This document shows positions 1-13,459 of a stretch of 64,000 bases of DNA, one piece after another. Source of the DNA: Coniferiporia sulphurascens (lineage: Eukaryota; Basidiomycota; Agaricomycetes; Hymenochaetales; Hymenochaetaceae); the NCBI GenBank assembly GCA_002794785.1, contig NBBA01000004.1, positions 1 to 64,000 of the forward strand. The letters are read 5' to 3'. The notes under the pieces are model-generated. The model did not search any database and had not been told where the DNA came from. It was given only the letters and a program-made list of their open reading frames with translations. How positions within the stretch are numbered: position 1 is the stretch's first letter; every line of letters starts with the position of its first letter. The position numbers and the translations under genes were made by a program.

Positions 1-1254
1 TGGCTGGGTATCGGGAGAGTCCGCGAAATACATCAGGGAGTAAATTGGGAGTGTCGCGCCTGCCAAAATCCGTAGACGCTCGATGCACACTATTTGCCGT
101 ACGCGTGCCAAGTACAGGCACAGGGTCTCCAGAAGGGGGGCTAACTTGGATCGCCGGCTGGCAGGAACCAGATGATATACCATCCTTTTTATCACCCCTA
201 GCTGGTGTTCTAGTGATTAAATCGTTGAAAGTGGTAGACCAGTCTTGACATTCGAACCCGGCCAAGCCGGAGAGCAAGAAGAGATCCTAACGGTACGCAG
301 AACACGAATAGACTCATAGCTGACGGTGGCTGGGAGTCCTTCAATGACCGATGACGACTTCAGATGCAGTAAATTCAGGCCCAGTAGATAACTTCGAGGA
401 CTTGCTGATTGACGAAAGACGCACTTGATGGACATCTTCGAGAGCTTCGCGGATGCGGGTGCAAGATTAGGTGGACTTCGACTTCGACCATGAGGGGTCC
501 AATGATGGTCAAACCAGTGACAAGTGGAGACGAATACAGTGGATCAAATGGTGCGTAAGGCTGAGGACCAGTAGGACTCCTAGGCGGCATTGCAGACAGA
601 CGGAGTGTGCTTGGAGCGCGTCGATATCGCCTTTGCCGAAACCGGGGAGGCAGAGTGTCGCAGCATAAGTCTCGCACGTTTGGCTGCGCGTTGTAAAACC
701 TCCAGGCACCTGAGGATTGAATACCGCCGAACAGAGTCGCGCGAGCGTTGCGAAGAACTCCGGCCGAAGTAGGGAGAGCATGTGCACTGTGCACTTCGGC
801 GGTGAAGTGGGAAAGTCTGAGATACCGTGAGATTGTATTGCACAACCTGTATATTCGTTTGTACACTGGCAGAGCATGCTGGAAAATGAAAGAATATATA
901 GTTAAAAGCTTCACGTGTGCAGTATGAGGCTAGTAAACCTGAATCTAGATCTGTTTCGGGGTGGGAGTGGCGACTAGCCTTAAAACGAGGGGGGGATTTG
1001 CGGGAATAAACAAACGGAGCTTCCCTAGGGGCAAAGGCGTTGCGTGTAGTGGCACGCACAGGAAGGAACATGACTCAACCAGAGTCACGGTCAAGGTAGC
1101 GAAAAGGATAATGCACACGTAATTATGACATAAGCAAGACCGCCACACGACGGGATCACTTGCTAGTCAGCAACAGCGAGCATCGCTGACCGCTCGACGT
1201 CGACGAGAGCGAGAGCGACTTTACCATCAACGCACACATAGGTAGACCCCAGCG
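1..1254. other. Upstream intergenic region, no supported gene
   Basis: This stretch precedes the MYND-protein gene. Several overlapping minus-strand reading frames exist between about 375 and 1150, but none shows a recognisable domain, a consistent splice pattern or a protein-like composition. The last 100 bases or so before 1255 should be the 5' leader and promoter of the MYND gene. No clear TATA element was identified. Confidence 0.5.
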
Positions 1255-4200
1255 ATGCGGGAGTCTAACTTCGCCTTTCCTGCGCAAAACAGGGCGTGTG
1301 TATGCATCACTTCCCAATTGTATGACCGACGAGGTGAGTGGCCGCTACCGATGGCGACTTGGAAGAGAAGGGCTAACAATGCGCCCAGCTCTGGATACAT
1401 CGTCTCCGCTGCCCCTGTTGAACTCGCTCACGCATCTTACCTACCTTACATCGACCTCTCCACGCATCCGCGAGATCCTCACGTGTGACGGTGGGCTCGA
1501 ACGTCTCGTGCGCCTCCTGCGGGACTTCTGTTTTTCTCCCCCGCCTCCAGAAAACCCTGCTTTTATCTTCGGTCTTTCCCCCCATGGACTTCCGCGCTCA
1601 TCACCTACACCATCACTGAATCCGAAGAACTTTGACCGACATGCATCCTATCGTTTCAGCTTGGCATTCCAATGCTTAGTGAACATCGGTGTACGGGGGT
1701 CTGAACCGATTCGTGCACGGGTCGTCCAGGCAGGCGCACTCGACGTCGTTGGCTGCGTTCTTGAGGCTTGGCTAGCTGCGAAGGGCTTTGCGGTTGGGCC
1801 GGCCGTGAGTGCGAGTGGCGCACCGCGCGAGAGTCGCGAGCAAAGGCAACAAAGAAGACAGATGTTACTAGAACAGCGCCAGCGTGAGCAGGCGCAGGAA
1901 CTCGCTCGTCTTCTTGCGCTGGCATCTGAGGTAAGTAAATCGTTCTTTCTCGCATATTTGAGCTCAGCGTGACACGCCAGGATGAGCAGCCGGCCACATC
2001 TGATCTGGAAACGTCTGCCGCGTCAACACCATTAGGATTCGGAACGCCCACGAGCGTCGTGATTGTCCCAGGCCGAGATCGCTCTGGTACAGTTGTCGGG
2101 CGCCGCGTTCGGGATGAACAGGACCGCCCCTCTGCTGGTCCTGTTATAGTCCGCAGCCGTACGATACGCGCGCGTCCTGCAGATTCGGCAACACCTTCTA
2201 GTTCGACATCACGGCCAGACACTGAAACAGAGGATGATGGCGATCCAGACAATGATATCGACATGACAATGTCGCAGGACCAGGACACGGACGAGAACAT
2301 GCCTCCACCGCGGCGGACAGTTGGTATTGTCGCAGACTCACCAACGCCTGCAGCTGGGGCGGACATGTCGGACACTCTCGATGTCGATGCGCATATCATT
2401 ATTAATACCAATGCGGCGGACGACGGGGTTTCGGATGGGATTGTTGCACTCGAGCAGAATGTTAACGATGATCTCGCACTCGGAGCTCCTCCCGGCGCAC
2501 CCGGTGCAATCGATGCCACGCCGCGCACGCGCACGAATACACTTACACTCAATACGAGGAATATGAATATAAATGCTCACCAGCACCATAACCACGCGCA
2601 AGGACTCCCGCACGCACATGGGCGCGAAGAGATGACACCACGAGCCGTACTCGCAGCATTGCCCACGCATTCACATGTGCCCATGCCGCCGACATTGACG
2701 ACTACTGGAGATTCTGGAGCTAATGTAGTGCGCAGGATACCATCAACGCTTGATACACGGGCCTTACGAGCGTCTGCGTCAACTACTACAACTACTACGG
2801 CTATTGCAACTCTGGCCCCTACAACTACGAATGCAGCAGGGGCAGGTCCTGTGACTACTCCCCGTACTATACACCGGCACCATCACCACCACCATCTCCA
2901 TGGTGCAGAGGAAATGGGCCCATTTAGGGAGGAGGATGTACTTCAGTCGCTACAATTGCTGGCCTACCTTAGCAAGTACCCGCATCTCCGTCAAGCATTC
3001 TACAAACCACGCCTCAGTTTCCACCCGGCGACGGCGACGGCGACAGCTCAAGGGGTGCAGCAGCCGGGTAATCCAAATGCAACGTCAACATTCATGACGG
3101 CGTCATCTGCAGGGGGAGGTGTGACAGAGGGTGTAAATCGGAGGGCGGGCACTTGGACAAGGTCGAATTCTGCCTTGCCTTCATCATTCGAACCAAAGAA
3201 AGACCTGGGTTTTTTCAAAACGCTGACGGGACGTGGTAAGGAGAAGGCACCTGCATTTTTGATTACGCCCGGTGTGGAGACAAATATTGCTTCGACTACA
3301 TCCCCTTCAACTAACGTTGCCTCGAATTTACCTCGAATGACGAATGTGTTCTCACTCGTCGAGCGATTTACATTTCGACCAAGTCCAACTGAAAGCAGTC
3401 TACCAACGCCCCCGCCGTTCCTTCCACCGGAAATTCAGTACTGGGCCGGCGTAATCATGCGCAATGCTTGTCGCAAGGATGAGAGTCGAGGCGGAATAAG
3501 ACAGTGTGCAAATAGTGAGTGCTGTTCCCTTTTCTCACCATTCATCTATATCTTCTACACGCGCTTACATGTTGTCTATTCATTCTACAATTGCAGTGTT
3601 GTGCGGCAAGTGGGAGTCGTTTCCGAGAGAGTTCGCCAAGTGCCGACGCTGCCGAAAGGCTAAATATTGTGGAAAAGAGTGCCAGAGTCGAGCGTGGAGC
3701 GAGGGCCATCGTTTTTGGTGCAGTGCACGCGATGGTGACGATGCTCCAGAAAATGCAACAGGTACATCGTTAGTATCGGGTCTAGCGCCTTCCCAACAGG
3801 ATCAGACCACCATCGGAGATGCTAACGGAAATGCAAGTGGTCCTATCAGCGTAAGCACGAGTACGACCGGTCGTCTTGTTTCGGCATCGACTCAGGAGAG
3901 AGTCGAGCGGAGACAGGCACGCGAAAGAGAGCGTCAACGGCTTGCGAATGCTGCCGCCGCTGCTGTTGCAGTTATCCAACCCAATGCAAATACGAATGCA
4001 AGCACTGCTGCTACTACCACAAACGTAAGTCCTTTCACAGCCTTTACCATATCTGGACGATACTAATTGGAAATTCCCGCTTTGTTTGCATCTCCTCCAT
4101 AAAAACAGGCCACATCGATATTCCTCAGATCTCGCGAAGCCAATGGTGAATCGCGAGTGAACCCTATCACAGCTTACTTTGGCACCAGGAACGGGCCAGA

Positions 4201-4810
4201 GACTAGGGGTGCTCCCATAGGGCTTCCAAATGCTGCTGCAGCGTCAGTAGCCATCCCCATCAGCGGGCGACGCCGCTCAGGTGTTCCTCCATCCGTGCCA
4301 GAATCTTCCACCTTAACCAGCGCATCTTCTTCCCCAGCCATTGAAAACCCCATTCCGTTACCCGTGAACCTAAATCTCGATCTCCACGCATACACAGCAG
4401 AGGAACAAACGACGATCCGCAATTTTCTACAAGTAGTTGGCATGGTGGAGCAGGCGGACAGGCTGGTTAGGGCAGAAATGCCAACATTGCAACGTGCCAG
4501 TACGGACGATACAGAAGATGAAGCTATCGCCGACGGGACTGGATCTGTTGCAATCAGCGATAGGACCGACGGCTCCAGCGTGAGGACGCAGATGCAGCGT
4601 GAGCGCCAAGACCAGGGTCATGAACCAGCGCATGAGCGACTGCGTGAGCGGATGCAAGACCGAGCGTACGAGCCTGATAGTGCACGCGGGGGAGAGAGAC
4701 TATTACCGGAACGCATTCAGGCGTTGGACGTGCATGACCGGCGCTCGCGTGCTTCGACTTCGCGTGTGACGAGCAGCGAAGAAGACGACGATGACATGAT
4801 TCTCGGTTGA
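1255..4810 (+). CDS. mub1: MYND zinc-finger protein, Mub1/SamB family
   Basis: Five exons fit in phase: 1255-1333, 1389-1930, 1981-3514, 3597-4024 and 4109-4810, giving 1,094 residues. The N-terminus (ACVCITSQLYDRR, then LTYLTSTSPRIREIL and GGLERLVRLLRDFC) is the conserved Mub1/SamB region. A MYND finger at about residues 715-757 straddles intron 3: CANMLC, then CRRCRKAKYC and CQSRAW, ending GHRFWC. In yeast, Mub1 works with the E3 ligase Ubr2 and the E2 Rad6 to degrade the proteasome-gene activator Rpn4. Aspergillus SamB affects growth polarity and development. The protein is much longer than yeast Mub1 because of low-complexity Ser/Thr/Pro/Asn-rich linkers, including a poly-His tract near 2875-2900. 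The start is the first ATG giving the conserved N-terminus. The family call is firm. A role in proteasome regulation here is inferred from homologues. Confidence 0.9.
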
Positions 4811-6729
4811 CTAGACGACTGAGTCAAGTCTGTGGGTCACGATGCCAGTAGTTTGTCACCGCTTGGCAATTCACCACTGTTGACTGGCTTCCCCCCTTAT
4901 TTACTTGCATCCTCCTTAGCCTATCTGTTTTTTTTCATGCGAGGCTCATCCCTCTACTCGCTTCCTTGCCTTTTCCTTCCTATTTCCTGATTATTCCTCC
5001 TTTTGCCTTGTCGTTTTGGTCTTGTCTTTCACAGTACGATAATTTCCAGCAAGCAATTGTAAATACTACCTACATACATGCATATATACATGTCTATCAG
5101 TTCTTTATATACTCTATGCTGCGATCGCAAACCGTATTGTAGTGTAATTCTGGGACGAGACGAATGGTAAAAAGGAAGACAGCATTTATCAAGATCAATA
5201 GTCTAGACAAATGCATATACTACAAAATCTGCTTCAATTAATAGATTCTTTTAGTACGCACTGCCCCGGACTCGGAAGTTGGACAGTTAACACTTTATCA
5301 GCCTTACGTGATTTACAGGCGTCACGGTTGATGATGTTGAATTGTATATCCGCCACGTACCAGTAGTAGTTTGAAAGCCAGCAACGATCATCGCACGAAC
5401 CTCCAGCTTATAATACACTCGAATAAGGGTCAATTGCTCAGATTCACTAATAGCATAATTAACTCGGTGAGGGTCAAGCCTACGAACGAAAGGCGTCATG
5501 TAATCCGATCAAGGATGTGTGTACCCCGCTCCGGCTGCACCGTCAACCTGAGTGCTACTACTTCAGTATTCATCGATCCGGATACCCGCGCTTGTGAACA
5601 TTTTAGGATACTTCCAAAAAGTACACGGTGCCCTGTTTCGCACCGGGACCCTTGAACCCTGCTTCGAGCTATAATGATTTTTTTAGCTGACGTCGTGGAT
5701 TCCGTACAAATGAATATGATGGTTGTCGGGTTGTCAGGTTAGGGTCTTAATACTATCTGTAGTATGCTGTATACCAAAGTTTTACACATGTCGTCAAGTT
5801 GCAGGGGAGAAGGAAAATAAGAAGTTGATCATAAGAACTTGAAACTGCGTCCGTACATCTTGGAGAAACATTAAAATATTGCGAGCCCAAATAGCTTCCG
5901 GATATATTACGTTTCATGCCAAATGAGGAAAAACTTACGTATCTCTCGTAAACAAGTTACTCATCGTTGACCTTGGACAGCGCCGCCAGCTGGACACTTA
6001 GACGGGCCGCCCCGTATCATCTTGGGATTGTGCGACTCTCATTAAGGCAATCATCAACAAGTTTTTGAGCCATCGGCCGCCTTTGGCGGTCGGGCACGAA
6101 CCATAAACGACTCTGACCGTGCGATTAATCGATTATTGAGATGGCAAGTCCCAAGCCGTTATAAAGGATTTGGCGCACATCTGTTTACTCGAACCTGGGT
6201 CACGGTTGAAGAAGCGCGCCGAGCTCGCGTCTCCTATGCGATGCATTTACCACATCAGTGTGTCCCAGCCAACGCCATCAAGAAGAAACCAGAATGAAGT
6301 CAAGATTGAGTTACCATAATCATGATTATGCTGCAGATCTCCTTGGTACGTCTCTGTTTCTGTACCTCAGAAGCTTATGAAGTGTCACAACAGGCTATGC
6401 GTTGATGTCGACGTACACCGTCAGTAATTAAGACTCCGTTTTTATTAGGTTTTTTCCGATGATGCTTATGTTTAGCCTCCCGGATTAAGTGCCCTTCGAT
6501 TCTATTGGCTTTCTTTAGCAGTCAGAACATCCGGCACGAACTCACAAAGGGAAAGCAGTACCTAGATATGTCCGCCTCCTACCATCCGTCCCCCACTTCC
6601 GAGTCTGACAGATCCGAGCTGCCTTCCGTGTCATTGAGTTTTAACGCGCGCGGTATATATAAACACTCCCTCCCCTTTATATGCGAGGCTTTGGGGGGTT
6701 ACTTGTACGTGCTCTCCTACGTCCTTGAG
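4811..6729. other. Intergenic region and probable 3' UTR
   Basis: The first 250-300 bases are pyrimidine-rich and then AT-rich, as expected of a 3' untranslated region of the upstream MYND gene. The rest contains only short random reading frames. An ORF from 6505 runs in frame into exon 1 of the next gene, but comparison with its paralogue places the start at 6730. Confidence 0.5.
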
Positions 6730-8628
6730 ATGACCCTAACAGCACGCGGTGGCTTCATCTTTGAAACTGTTTATGAAATGTAAGCGATTGGTTGCATTGA
6801 CATCTGAAATCTTCTGAACTGGCCCTTGGACTTGACAGATACATACTGCAACTATACGCTATCGCATCAATAAGTGCGTCAGGGTACCCACCTTGTTGCC
6901 TAATTAACAAGTTACTTTTTCGTCATATAGCGCTCCTTTATTACGATCACCTCATTACCTTCGGATCGGAAGTTCGACGAGTTTGGGGGAGGAAGTTGAC
7001 TCTCGGAAGCACTCTATTCTTGATAAACCGCTATGCGACGTTCTTTGGCTATTTCCCGGTTATTGTTTTCGTTTTTAATCCACCGAATAATATCAACGTG
7101 AGTGCCAATTGATGCCTCGCGAAAAGTTCCAGCAGTAGATGATCTTTAATTATTAGCTGTGTGTCTCCGAGTTCGCATTTAGACGTATGATTTCCCCGAC
7201 TGACATGGTCCAACCTTGCCACTTAAACCAGGTGCAAAAATCTTGCGCGTCTAAGCGGCTACCTCAGTTTGATTACGCAAACGATTCTCACCAGTAAGTC
7301 ACCGCTGACTATGCCCCTTGTATGACGACTCAAGACAGCTTTTTTCTGTAGTTTCACTATCAATGCGCATTTATGCACTATACAATCGAAGTCGGATCAT
7401 CTTGGTCCCCCTGGGCACAGTGGGAACTGCTGCTGTAGTTGCATCAGGCGTAATCTCTCAGCCCCTAACCTCAAGCTCGACTGAATGACCATATCTCTAT
7501 GATTTAGTGGGCATTAAGCAATTTTGTTGGTGAATTGCAGGGTTTTGGGGGTGAAAGCTCCATATTTCGGACGTGTCTTCCAGGTTTCACTAGCTCGTAC
7601 GTATAGTCTTACAAGATCGTTCGTCTCTTCTAAACTTGTGTTGTCAATATTCAATCTTACTCCAGGGAGTTATGTAAGCAATAGCATCCCGGGGAAGGCC
7701 TGCAGGAATGACCTAACTTCCTCACTCAGCTTTTAAAATCACTTTCGCCCTAACGACGATTTTCGATGGAATAATATTCACGTTTACGTTGATAAGAACA
7801 TTTCAGATCGTGCGCGAAAGCGAGCGCTGTAATATACAGTCAGGATTACTTAGGTTACTCATGCGTGATGGTATGGTAGTGTTCGCTAATATGATTCTTT
7901 TTACTGAAACTGATTTGAAAATACAGGCAGCGTATATTTTGCGTAAGTCGATCCATCCTGACCGTACGTACTATTCCACCGGAACAAATCTCGAAATTTT
8001 ACTGCAGCACAATGACCTTGGCCAATCTTATTAATGTTATATTTTACGTCGTTCGTACTCTTGCTCATTGGAATTAGTTTTTTGCATTAACCCTTTATGT
8101 CTCCTCATAGAAGGAACCTGTTGCGTTCTTCGCTCAAAGCACGGGTAATAACTCCATGCTGTCCCATATGTAACTTCTTTCATTCCTCTCCTTATGCTAT
8201 GTCCTTGTCGCATATACTGAAATGACCCTACTACAGCATAGCCACTACGATGTTTTCGCGTCTCTCCCTCAACTTGCACGCGTACAATGGTCCACAATAT
8301 ACAACACGTTCAACTTGGACTCGTCCACCGAATCGGGGTCCCCGTTCAACGGCGGACTTAGAAGGAGATGGCACAACATTTACTATGCAGGCCTCGATGT
8401 AAGCCCTGCATTCTACACATTATTCATGCCATACAAACCTCACTATCATGCTTGGATAGAAATAATACTATTACGACTTCAGGGACTCGCACAGTCTCCG
8501 TCGCCAGTAACATCTTGTCACTGACAACAGTTGATTACGAACTAGAACGAACGCGAGAGGATGATATTGAACTCATAATTGTGCATAATCATATGTCTGG
8601 GCTCGAACAAGGAGGCTCGGAGCTTTAG
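6730..8628 (+). pseudogene. DUF6533 membrane protein, apparent frameshift in exon 3
   Basis: Thirteen exons align with the minus-strand paralogue at 29-31 kb: 6730-6779, 6839-6873, 6931-7098, 7232-7293, 7352-7449, 7508-7596, 7666-7673 (8 nt), 7730-7870, 7927-7942, 8008-8050, 8111-8169, 8237-8398 and 8460-8628. The product is a fungal DUF6533 multi-TM protein, with LLYYDHLITF and INRY in exon 3, MRIYALYNRSR in exon 5, LRLLMRDG in exon 8 and an acidic C-terminal tail. The function of this family is unknown. Exon 3 carries one extra base around 7080-7083 relative to the paralogue, which puts a TAA at 7089 in frame. All other exons are open and in phase. The exon 3 to 4 junction is also unresolved in the paralogue (2 nt short), so a missed micro-exon could mimic part of the problem. 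I call it a pseudogene cautiously; a base-call error is the alternative. Confidence 0.7.
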
Positions 8629-10659
8629 TGACAGTTTCTGAATTACCATGTTGTCATGTCATCCTTTTGTCTGTGTGGAGATTATATGGTTGTAGGGGTG
8701 GCGACACTGCGACAGTAGTAGAAGCTCAGATCGCCCTGGCAAATAGCTGATTTGTTGCTAGGTACTACTCAGCGTTTTATATCCCCCTCCTGGCTCTCAA
8801 CGAGGAGTCATGTACTTACGGTTACTAAACGGTGTCTGTAGCCTCAAGCGCACAGACTACTAGTATATGCGGGGAAGAGTCGGGACGAGGGAAAGTTGAT
8901 GAGAGAACTCATCTGTAGATCGCCATCGCGCCCGCATCGGGCGGGCTTCGACTTAGGCGGTTAAAGGATGTTCAAAGTGTCAGAATATGAGATACATCAA
9001 AAGCGCGATCTGAGTCAGACGCGGACAAAAAGCTGTTTAGTTTTTATTACAAATTCTGTGTACTCGTGTAGTCGGAATATTGTTTGCATTTGGGCGGAGA
9101 CGTCCTTTCTAATACAAATTTCCGCACTCGTTCCCCATCGGCGACTCGGATTCAGCATTCTGTTAATATTGGCATTTTATCGGGAGTCCCGGGCGGCGGC
9201 CGGGCCGTCAGCTGCGAACACTTCCGGTAAATCCCGATTTATTTTCAACCGATGAACGTTGCTTGCACTGGTACTACCGACCGACTTCCAAATAGTAGCA
9301 ATGTGCGCTAATATCCCTTCAATTCCGGTAATCAAGTTCCTGAGACTCATTCGCGACGAGTCTACATTCATTTAGCGGACGAATGTCAACTTTTGTTTCG
9401 ACTGTAAAACCCGGTGCCAAACCTCAGTAAGTCCCGATCACTTCCTATATGGACAGGGTTTCGTTGACGCTCAGCGTCTAGGGCCTTTTGTCCCTCGCAC
9501 CGCCTAAAAGACTCCGGATCTTGAAAGCGGAAAAGAGCTGTATCGTATTTTGGCAATGAAGAATGGAGTAAAGGAAGGCAGACCAGATCACCGCACTATC
9601 CCCAGGTGTACTTCTTCCGCACTCTTTCAAGCTTGCCATAGCCTTGCCTCCTCCTAGCTGTGTCTCCCCAATTTCCTCGGCGCCCTCTACAATCAGTACC
9701 TGAAAAGACGGCGATAGCCTCGATCTCTTCTCTCTTCCCTGTGCATCAGAGGTTTCTTTTATGCGATACGAAGCCGAATCTTCATTAGACCTTTTCAGCA
9801 GCGCCCACAACGGCGGCAACCAGAGACTTACGCGGAAATACACTGGGTTCTTATCAGTTTCTTTTCATGCCGATCCCCGAGCAAACACCTCAGGGCCCAG
9901 GTGTACCGTAAGAATCAGACATAACCCAGCAATACATTCGCCTTCTTCGTAGGCCGAGGTCGAATTGAATGTATCTAACCATATCTCCCTGTAATCTACT
10001 TTTTTTTCCGTCAGGACATCTTAAGGACGAGTCCGGATCTTTTATACCCGGCCACTTGTGCGCGTCATCTGGGATTGTGTTTTCCGTGGAGTCAGACCCC
10101 AGTGAGTTCTCTAGCGATCTCTCAAGGGTTCTAGATTCATACCCCCATTGAATCCGGCACAGCCTAGCCTTTATGTGGACAGAAAGCTTAATGCACTTTC
10201 TTTACTTTGATACTTAAACTGTACGACCTCGACCGCGACCACAGCTTTCATGCGGGATCTGTAACATTACGTTACCGCTGCTAGTAAGCAATCGGAACAT
10301 CTATACGGCAAGCATGCAATTCAAGGAATCTGTATGAAGTTCTAGACCAGACGAGTAAGGGCTGACATGCTGTAGATAGATGCGGACGCAACCCTGCTAG
10401 GAAGTCGACTGTATATGCGCCCAGACTTTGCAAGACAGACATCGGTCGGCTCCACCCGCAGAACACTCACCACGCTCATGTCTGCAACCGATTGATTAAG
10501 CATTATATTCATTCTTTTCTTTTGCTCTCGCGTTACGGAATTGCGGAGGTATATCAAAATGTATGGATAAAATGCGGGTAGGGCAGATCAATTTCACACG
10601 AAACGGCTGCACCGGACGTCCGTACGAGGCTCGGATCGGGACCCGGAAGCTATGTTGTC
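8629..10659. other. Intergenic region, nothing recognised
   Basis: Two kilobases without a supportable gene. A minus-strand frame at 9478-9843 (121 residues) and small plus-strand frames near 9761-10151 have no recognisable motifs and no plausible exon partners. Confidence 0.5.
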
Positions 10660-13459
10660 TTGATGTTCCCGATGCGGCGCCTGGGAAGTATGATATTTGT
10701 TCGAAGATCGAGAGCTCCAAGTATCTTTGATCGGAGTCTCCCCAGGCTACTACCCGATTTGGAAGTGCGGTGCTTCTGTGCATCAAGATCTTTCTGGAAA
10801 TCGAGGCCGATTGGTGTTCGCAGCCCCTCACTGGAAATACCGGGAGGAGAACGTTCAAGAGGATCAGGTCGCGTGACGATGTGGCGCGGGAGTGAGGACC
10901 TCCCCGCGCTGTCCGAATTGCGATCCGACAATCAACTTACCAAGCTCCGTATTTTATTTTATTTTTTTGCAGCCCCCGGATGTAGAGAAAGTGAAGACCT
11001 ATTTTGTACAAAAGAACCAGACTGGAGGGGGAAACCCGCGGAAAAGAAAACCGAAAGCGCCAATTCGTGGGATTACGGGTGGAACGAGGAAACAATACGT
11101 CATCTAAACAACGAGGCAGCTCCGCATCCCAGCACCTATACTCCAACATTCTTACTATTTTCGTCCATTAGGCTTCTGGTCGATCGACGCGCCCGGCTTT
11201 CCATTTGTCCGTCCTTTCTTGTTCTTCAACCACGACCACAATCCCATGGCCGACGACCTCCCATGGCCAGAGCTCGGAAACGTCTCCCGCGGCGCGACGC
11301 GCGGAAACCAAGGTTCAAAGGGCGTCCTCGGCCCCCCAGATGCTAACGGCCGCGCTATCCTCCAGCTGCGTGTCCAGCCCGGCGTGCTCGCCGTCAAGCT
11401 AAACCCGCTTGCCACAGAATGGTACCGCCTGCTCGATGGCGAGGTTCAGCGCGCCCTCAAGGAGACGAAAACATATTGGCGCAAGGCTCGTCGCCGCCAG
11501 GACTACGACGCCCGTGCGGACCAGGACCACATGGAGCTCCATGAGTGGCTCCAGCAGCTCAAGGATAAAACTATGGCCCATCTCGAGCTTCTCCTCCAGA
11601 AAGGAGAGATCACTGGCCCGCCCTACGTCATGCCCGACCATCTTGAGCTCTCCTTCATGCGTGGTTTTGTCGAGCGCCAGCGCACAGGCGTCCCCCATAA
11701 CCCTCGCCTTCGCGGCCTCCAAATTGACGCCCAGCACCATATCGCGCCTGAGGACCTGGTCGAGGATGACCCCGATGCGCGTGGTTCCCCGGAAAGCATC
11801 GCGCCAAGCCCCCTTAAAAGCCCTGTATCCGCAATTACTAGCACGGCACGCCCCTCGGCTTCGACACCTACCTCCTCGTCCTCCCCTAATTGGTCTACCG
11901 CTCATCCAACGAATTCTTCTCACAGGATTGAAAGTTCACGTGCGCGCAACTTTTCCCTCCCTCACTGATCACAGTTGATAACCACTCACAGATCAAGCGC
12001 TGCGCCAAGCACGGGCGAGATTGAAACTTGCACGAACCGCATCCCAAAATGCGTACACTAAATACACGCAGTGCATCGAGCAAGAGAGAATAGCCGAGAC
12101 GGACGTTGTGCACAATGAGGAACGATTGGACGAACTCCGTACGCTTTCTGAATCATCCCCTCATATTTCGTCTCTCATCTTACTTGTTTGCTTCCCCTAC
12201 TTTCTAGTAAATCATTTGGTCCATGAAACAGGTTCGTACCGACTACCAAGCAATATCTCGCTCCTTACATTTCTTTCCCCTTCGATGAATGGCATCACTA
12301 CACTCCATGAACAATCCTGCCATATGACCCTGTTCGCCATGTTCTAATTCATTCCAGACTAATTCTTTTTCTCTATTCTATTAATTCTGTATAGCGAACA
12401 GTCCCTCATCGAGCCTGACGCAGATGAATAGCGCGGGCATTCACAACGAATTCAACCCAGACGCACTGGCAGTCGCCAATCTCGCGCATGACCAAGGCCA
12501 TTCCCACCCCCCTCCGCATGTCCCTCACCAAAATGCGCTTCTGCACCATCATCAAGGTCTCCGCGTGCAACGTTCCCCACAACACCCACCGCCTCCGCAC
12601 CAACAACACGAACAGTCGCAGCGAGAAGGTCAGCCCCATCAACAAGCGTACCCATACGTGGGCTACGAAAGCTGGGGTGCAGAATCTTCGGCACCCCGCC
12701 CTGCATCGAGTGTATCTTGTGCATCGAGTGGCAATGGAGCGGGGGGCCGACTCGACACTATCGATCTTGGGCAATCGCAGTCCGGAGGGGTGCAATATGA
12801 ACCAGATATGTCAATAGAAGGCGGAAGCGGGGGTCATGGTGGGCATAGCGGTCAAGAAGAGTGGAGCACTAGCATCGAGAACGAAATGGCGCGTGAGGTA
12901 GGTCCTGTCATTCACTGCCTCTCGGAAGAGGGGCGTTGTAGTTACCCTCGGAAAATGTATGAAAGCTGACGTATCCTTGTTTATTCACGTAGGCTAGAAT
13001 GCTCCAGGGGGCATCCCTTGATTCGAGTCCGAGGCGTAAGCACTCTCGCGACTGGGGATCAACACAACACCAGGGCCAGATGTCTATGCGAGGAGGTATG
13101 TTTTTCTGGATAAGTGCAAGGTCTAAGCGGGCTAATTTACACTTCCCAGACAACAACGACGTACGTCTCAAATCGCATGGTTTCCCTTCGGCCAACACCA
13201 ATTGATTACGATTCCTGCCCAGAATTCCAATGTTCAACCCCCTCGTAAACGCATGAACCAAACCGGAGCCGGAATCGTACCACTATCATCTGTATCTGTT
13301 ACCTTGCCAATCAACTCGCACCCGCACCACCAACAGCCTCACTCCCAGCATCCTCAGCATACACATACATATCAAGGCCCCGGCTCTGGTGGGGACAGCT
13401 CAAGCCACCATACCTGGCACGGCTTTGCATCCGGTGCAGCGATTGACCCTGGTTCCTAA
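10660..13459 (+). CDS. Uncharacterised fungal protein with coiled-coil and low-complexity C-terminus
   Basis: Eight exons give one consistent phase and 708 residues: 10660-10891, 10973-11098, 11172-11939, 11992-12138, 12395-12897, 12993-13095, 13150-13160 (11 nt) and 13223-13459. I do not recognise the family. Exon 3 holds a conserved-looking globular part (FWSIDAPGFPFVRPFLFFNH, then LPWPELG) and a charged helical stretch around TYWRKARRRQDYD. Exon 4 is a probable coiled coil (LRQARARLKLARTASQNAY). The C-terminal third is rich in His, Gln, Pro and Gly, as in disordered regulatory proteins. The N-terminus is the weakest part: exon 1 could instead begin at the ATG at 10879, and the donor after 11098 is not canonical beyond GT. 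Exons 3 to 8 are well supported by phase. Cellular role unknown. Confidence 0.6.

Noticed and set aside
240..275. A TTCGAACCCGG motif resembling a tRNA T-arm
   Set aside because: The arms do not pair and no cloverleaf could be built around it.
375..1148. Overlapping minus-strand reading frames of up to 179 residues
   Set aside because: Three frames overlap the same bases, none shows a domain or consistent splicing, and composition is not protein-like.
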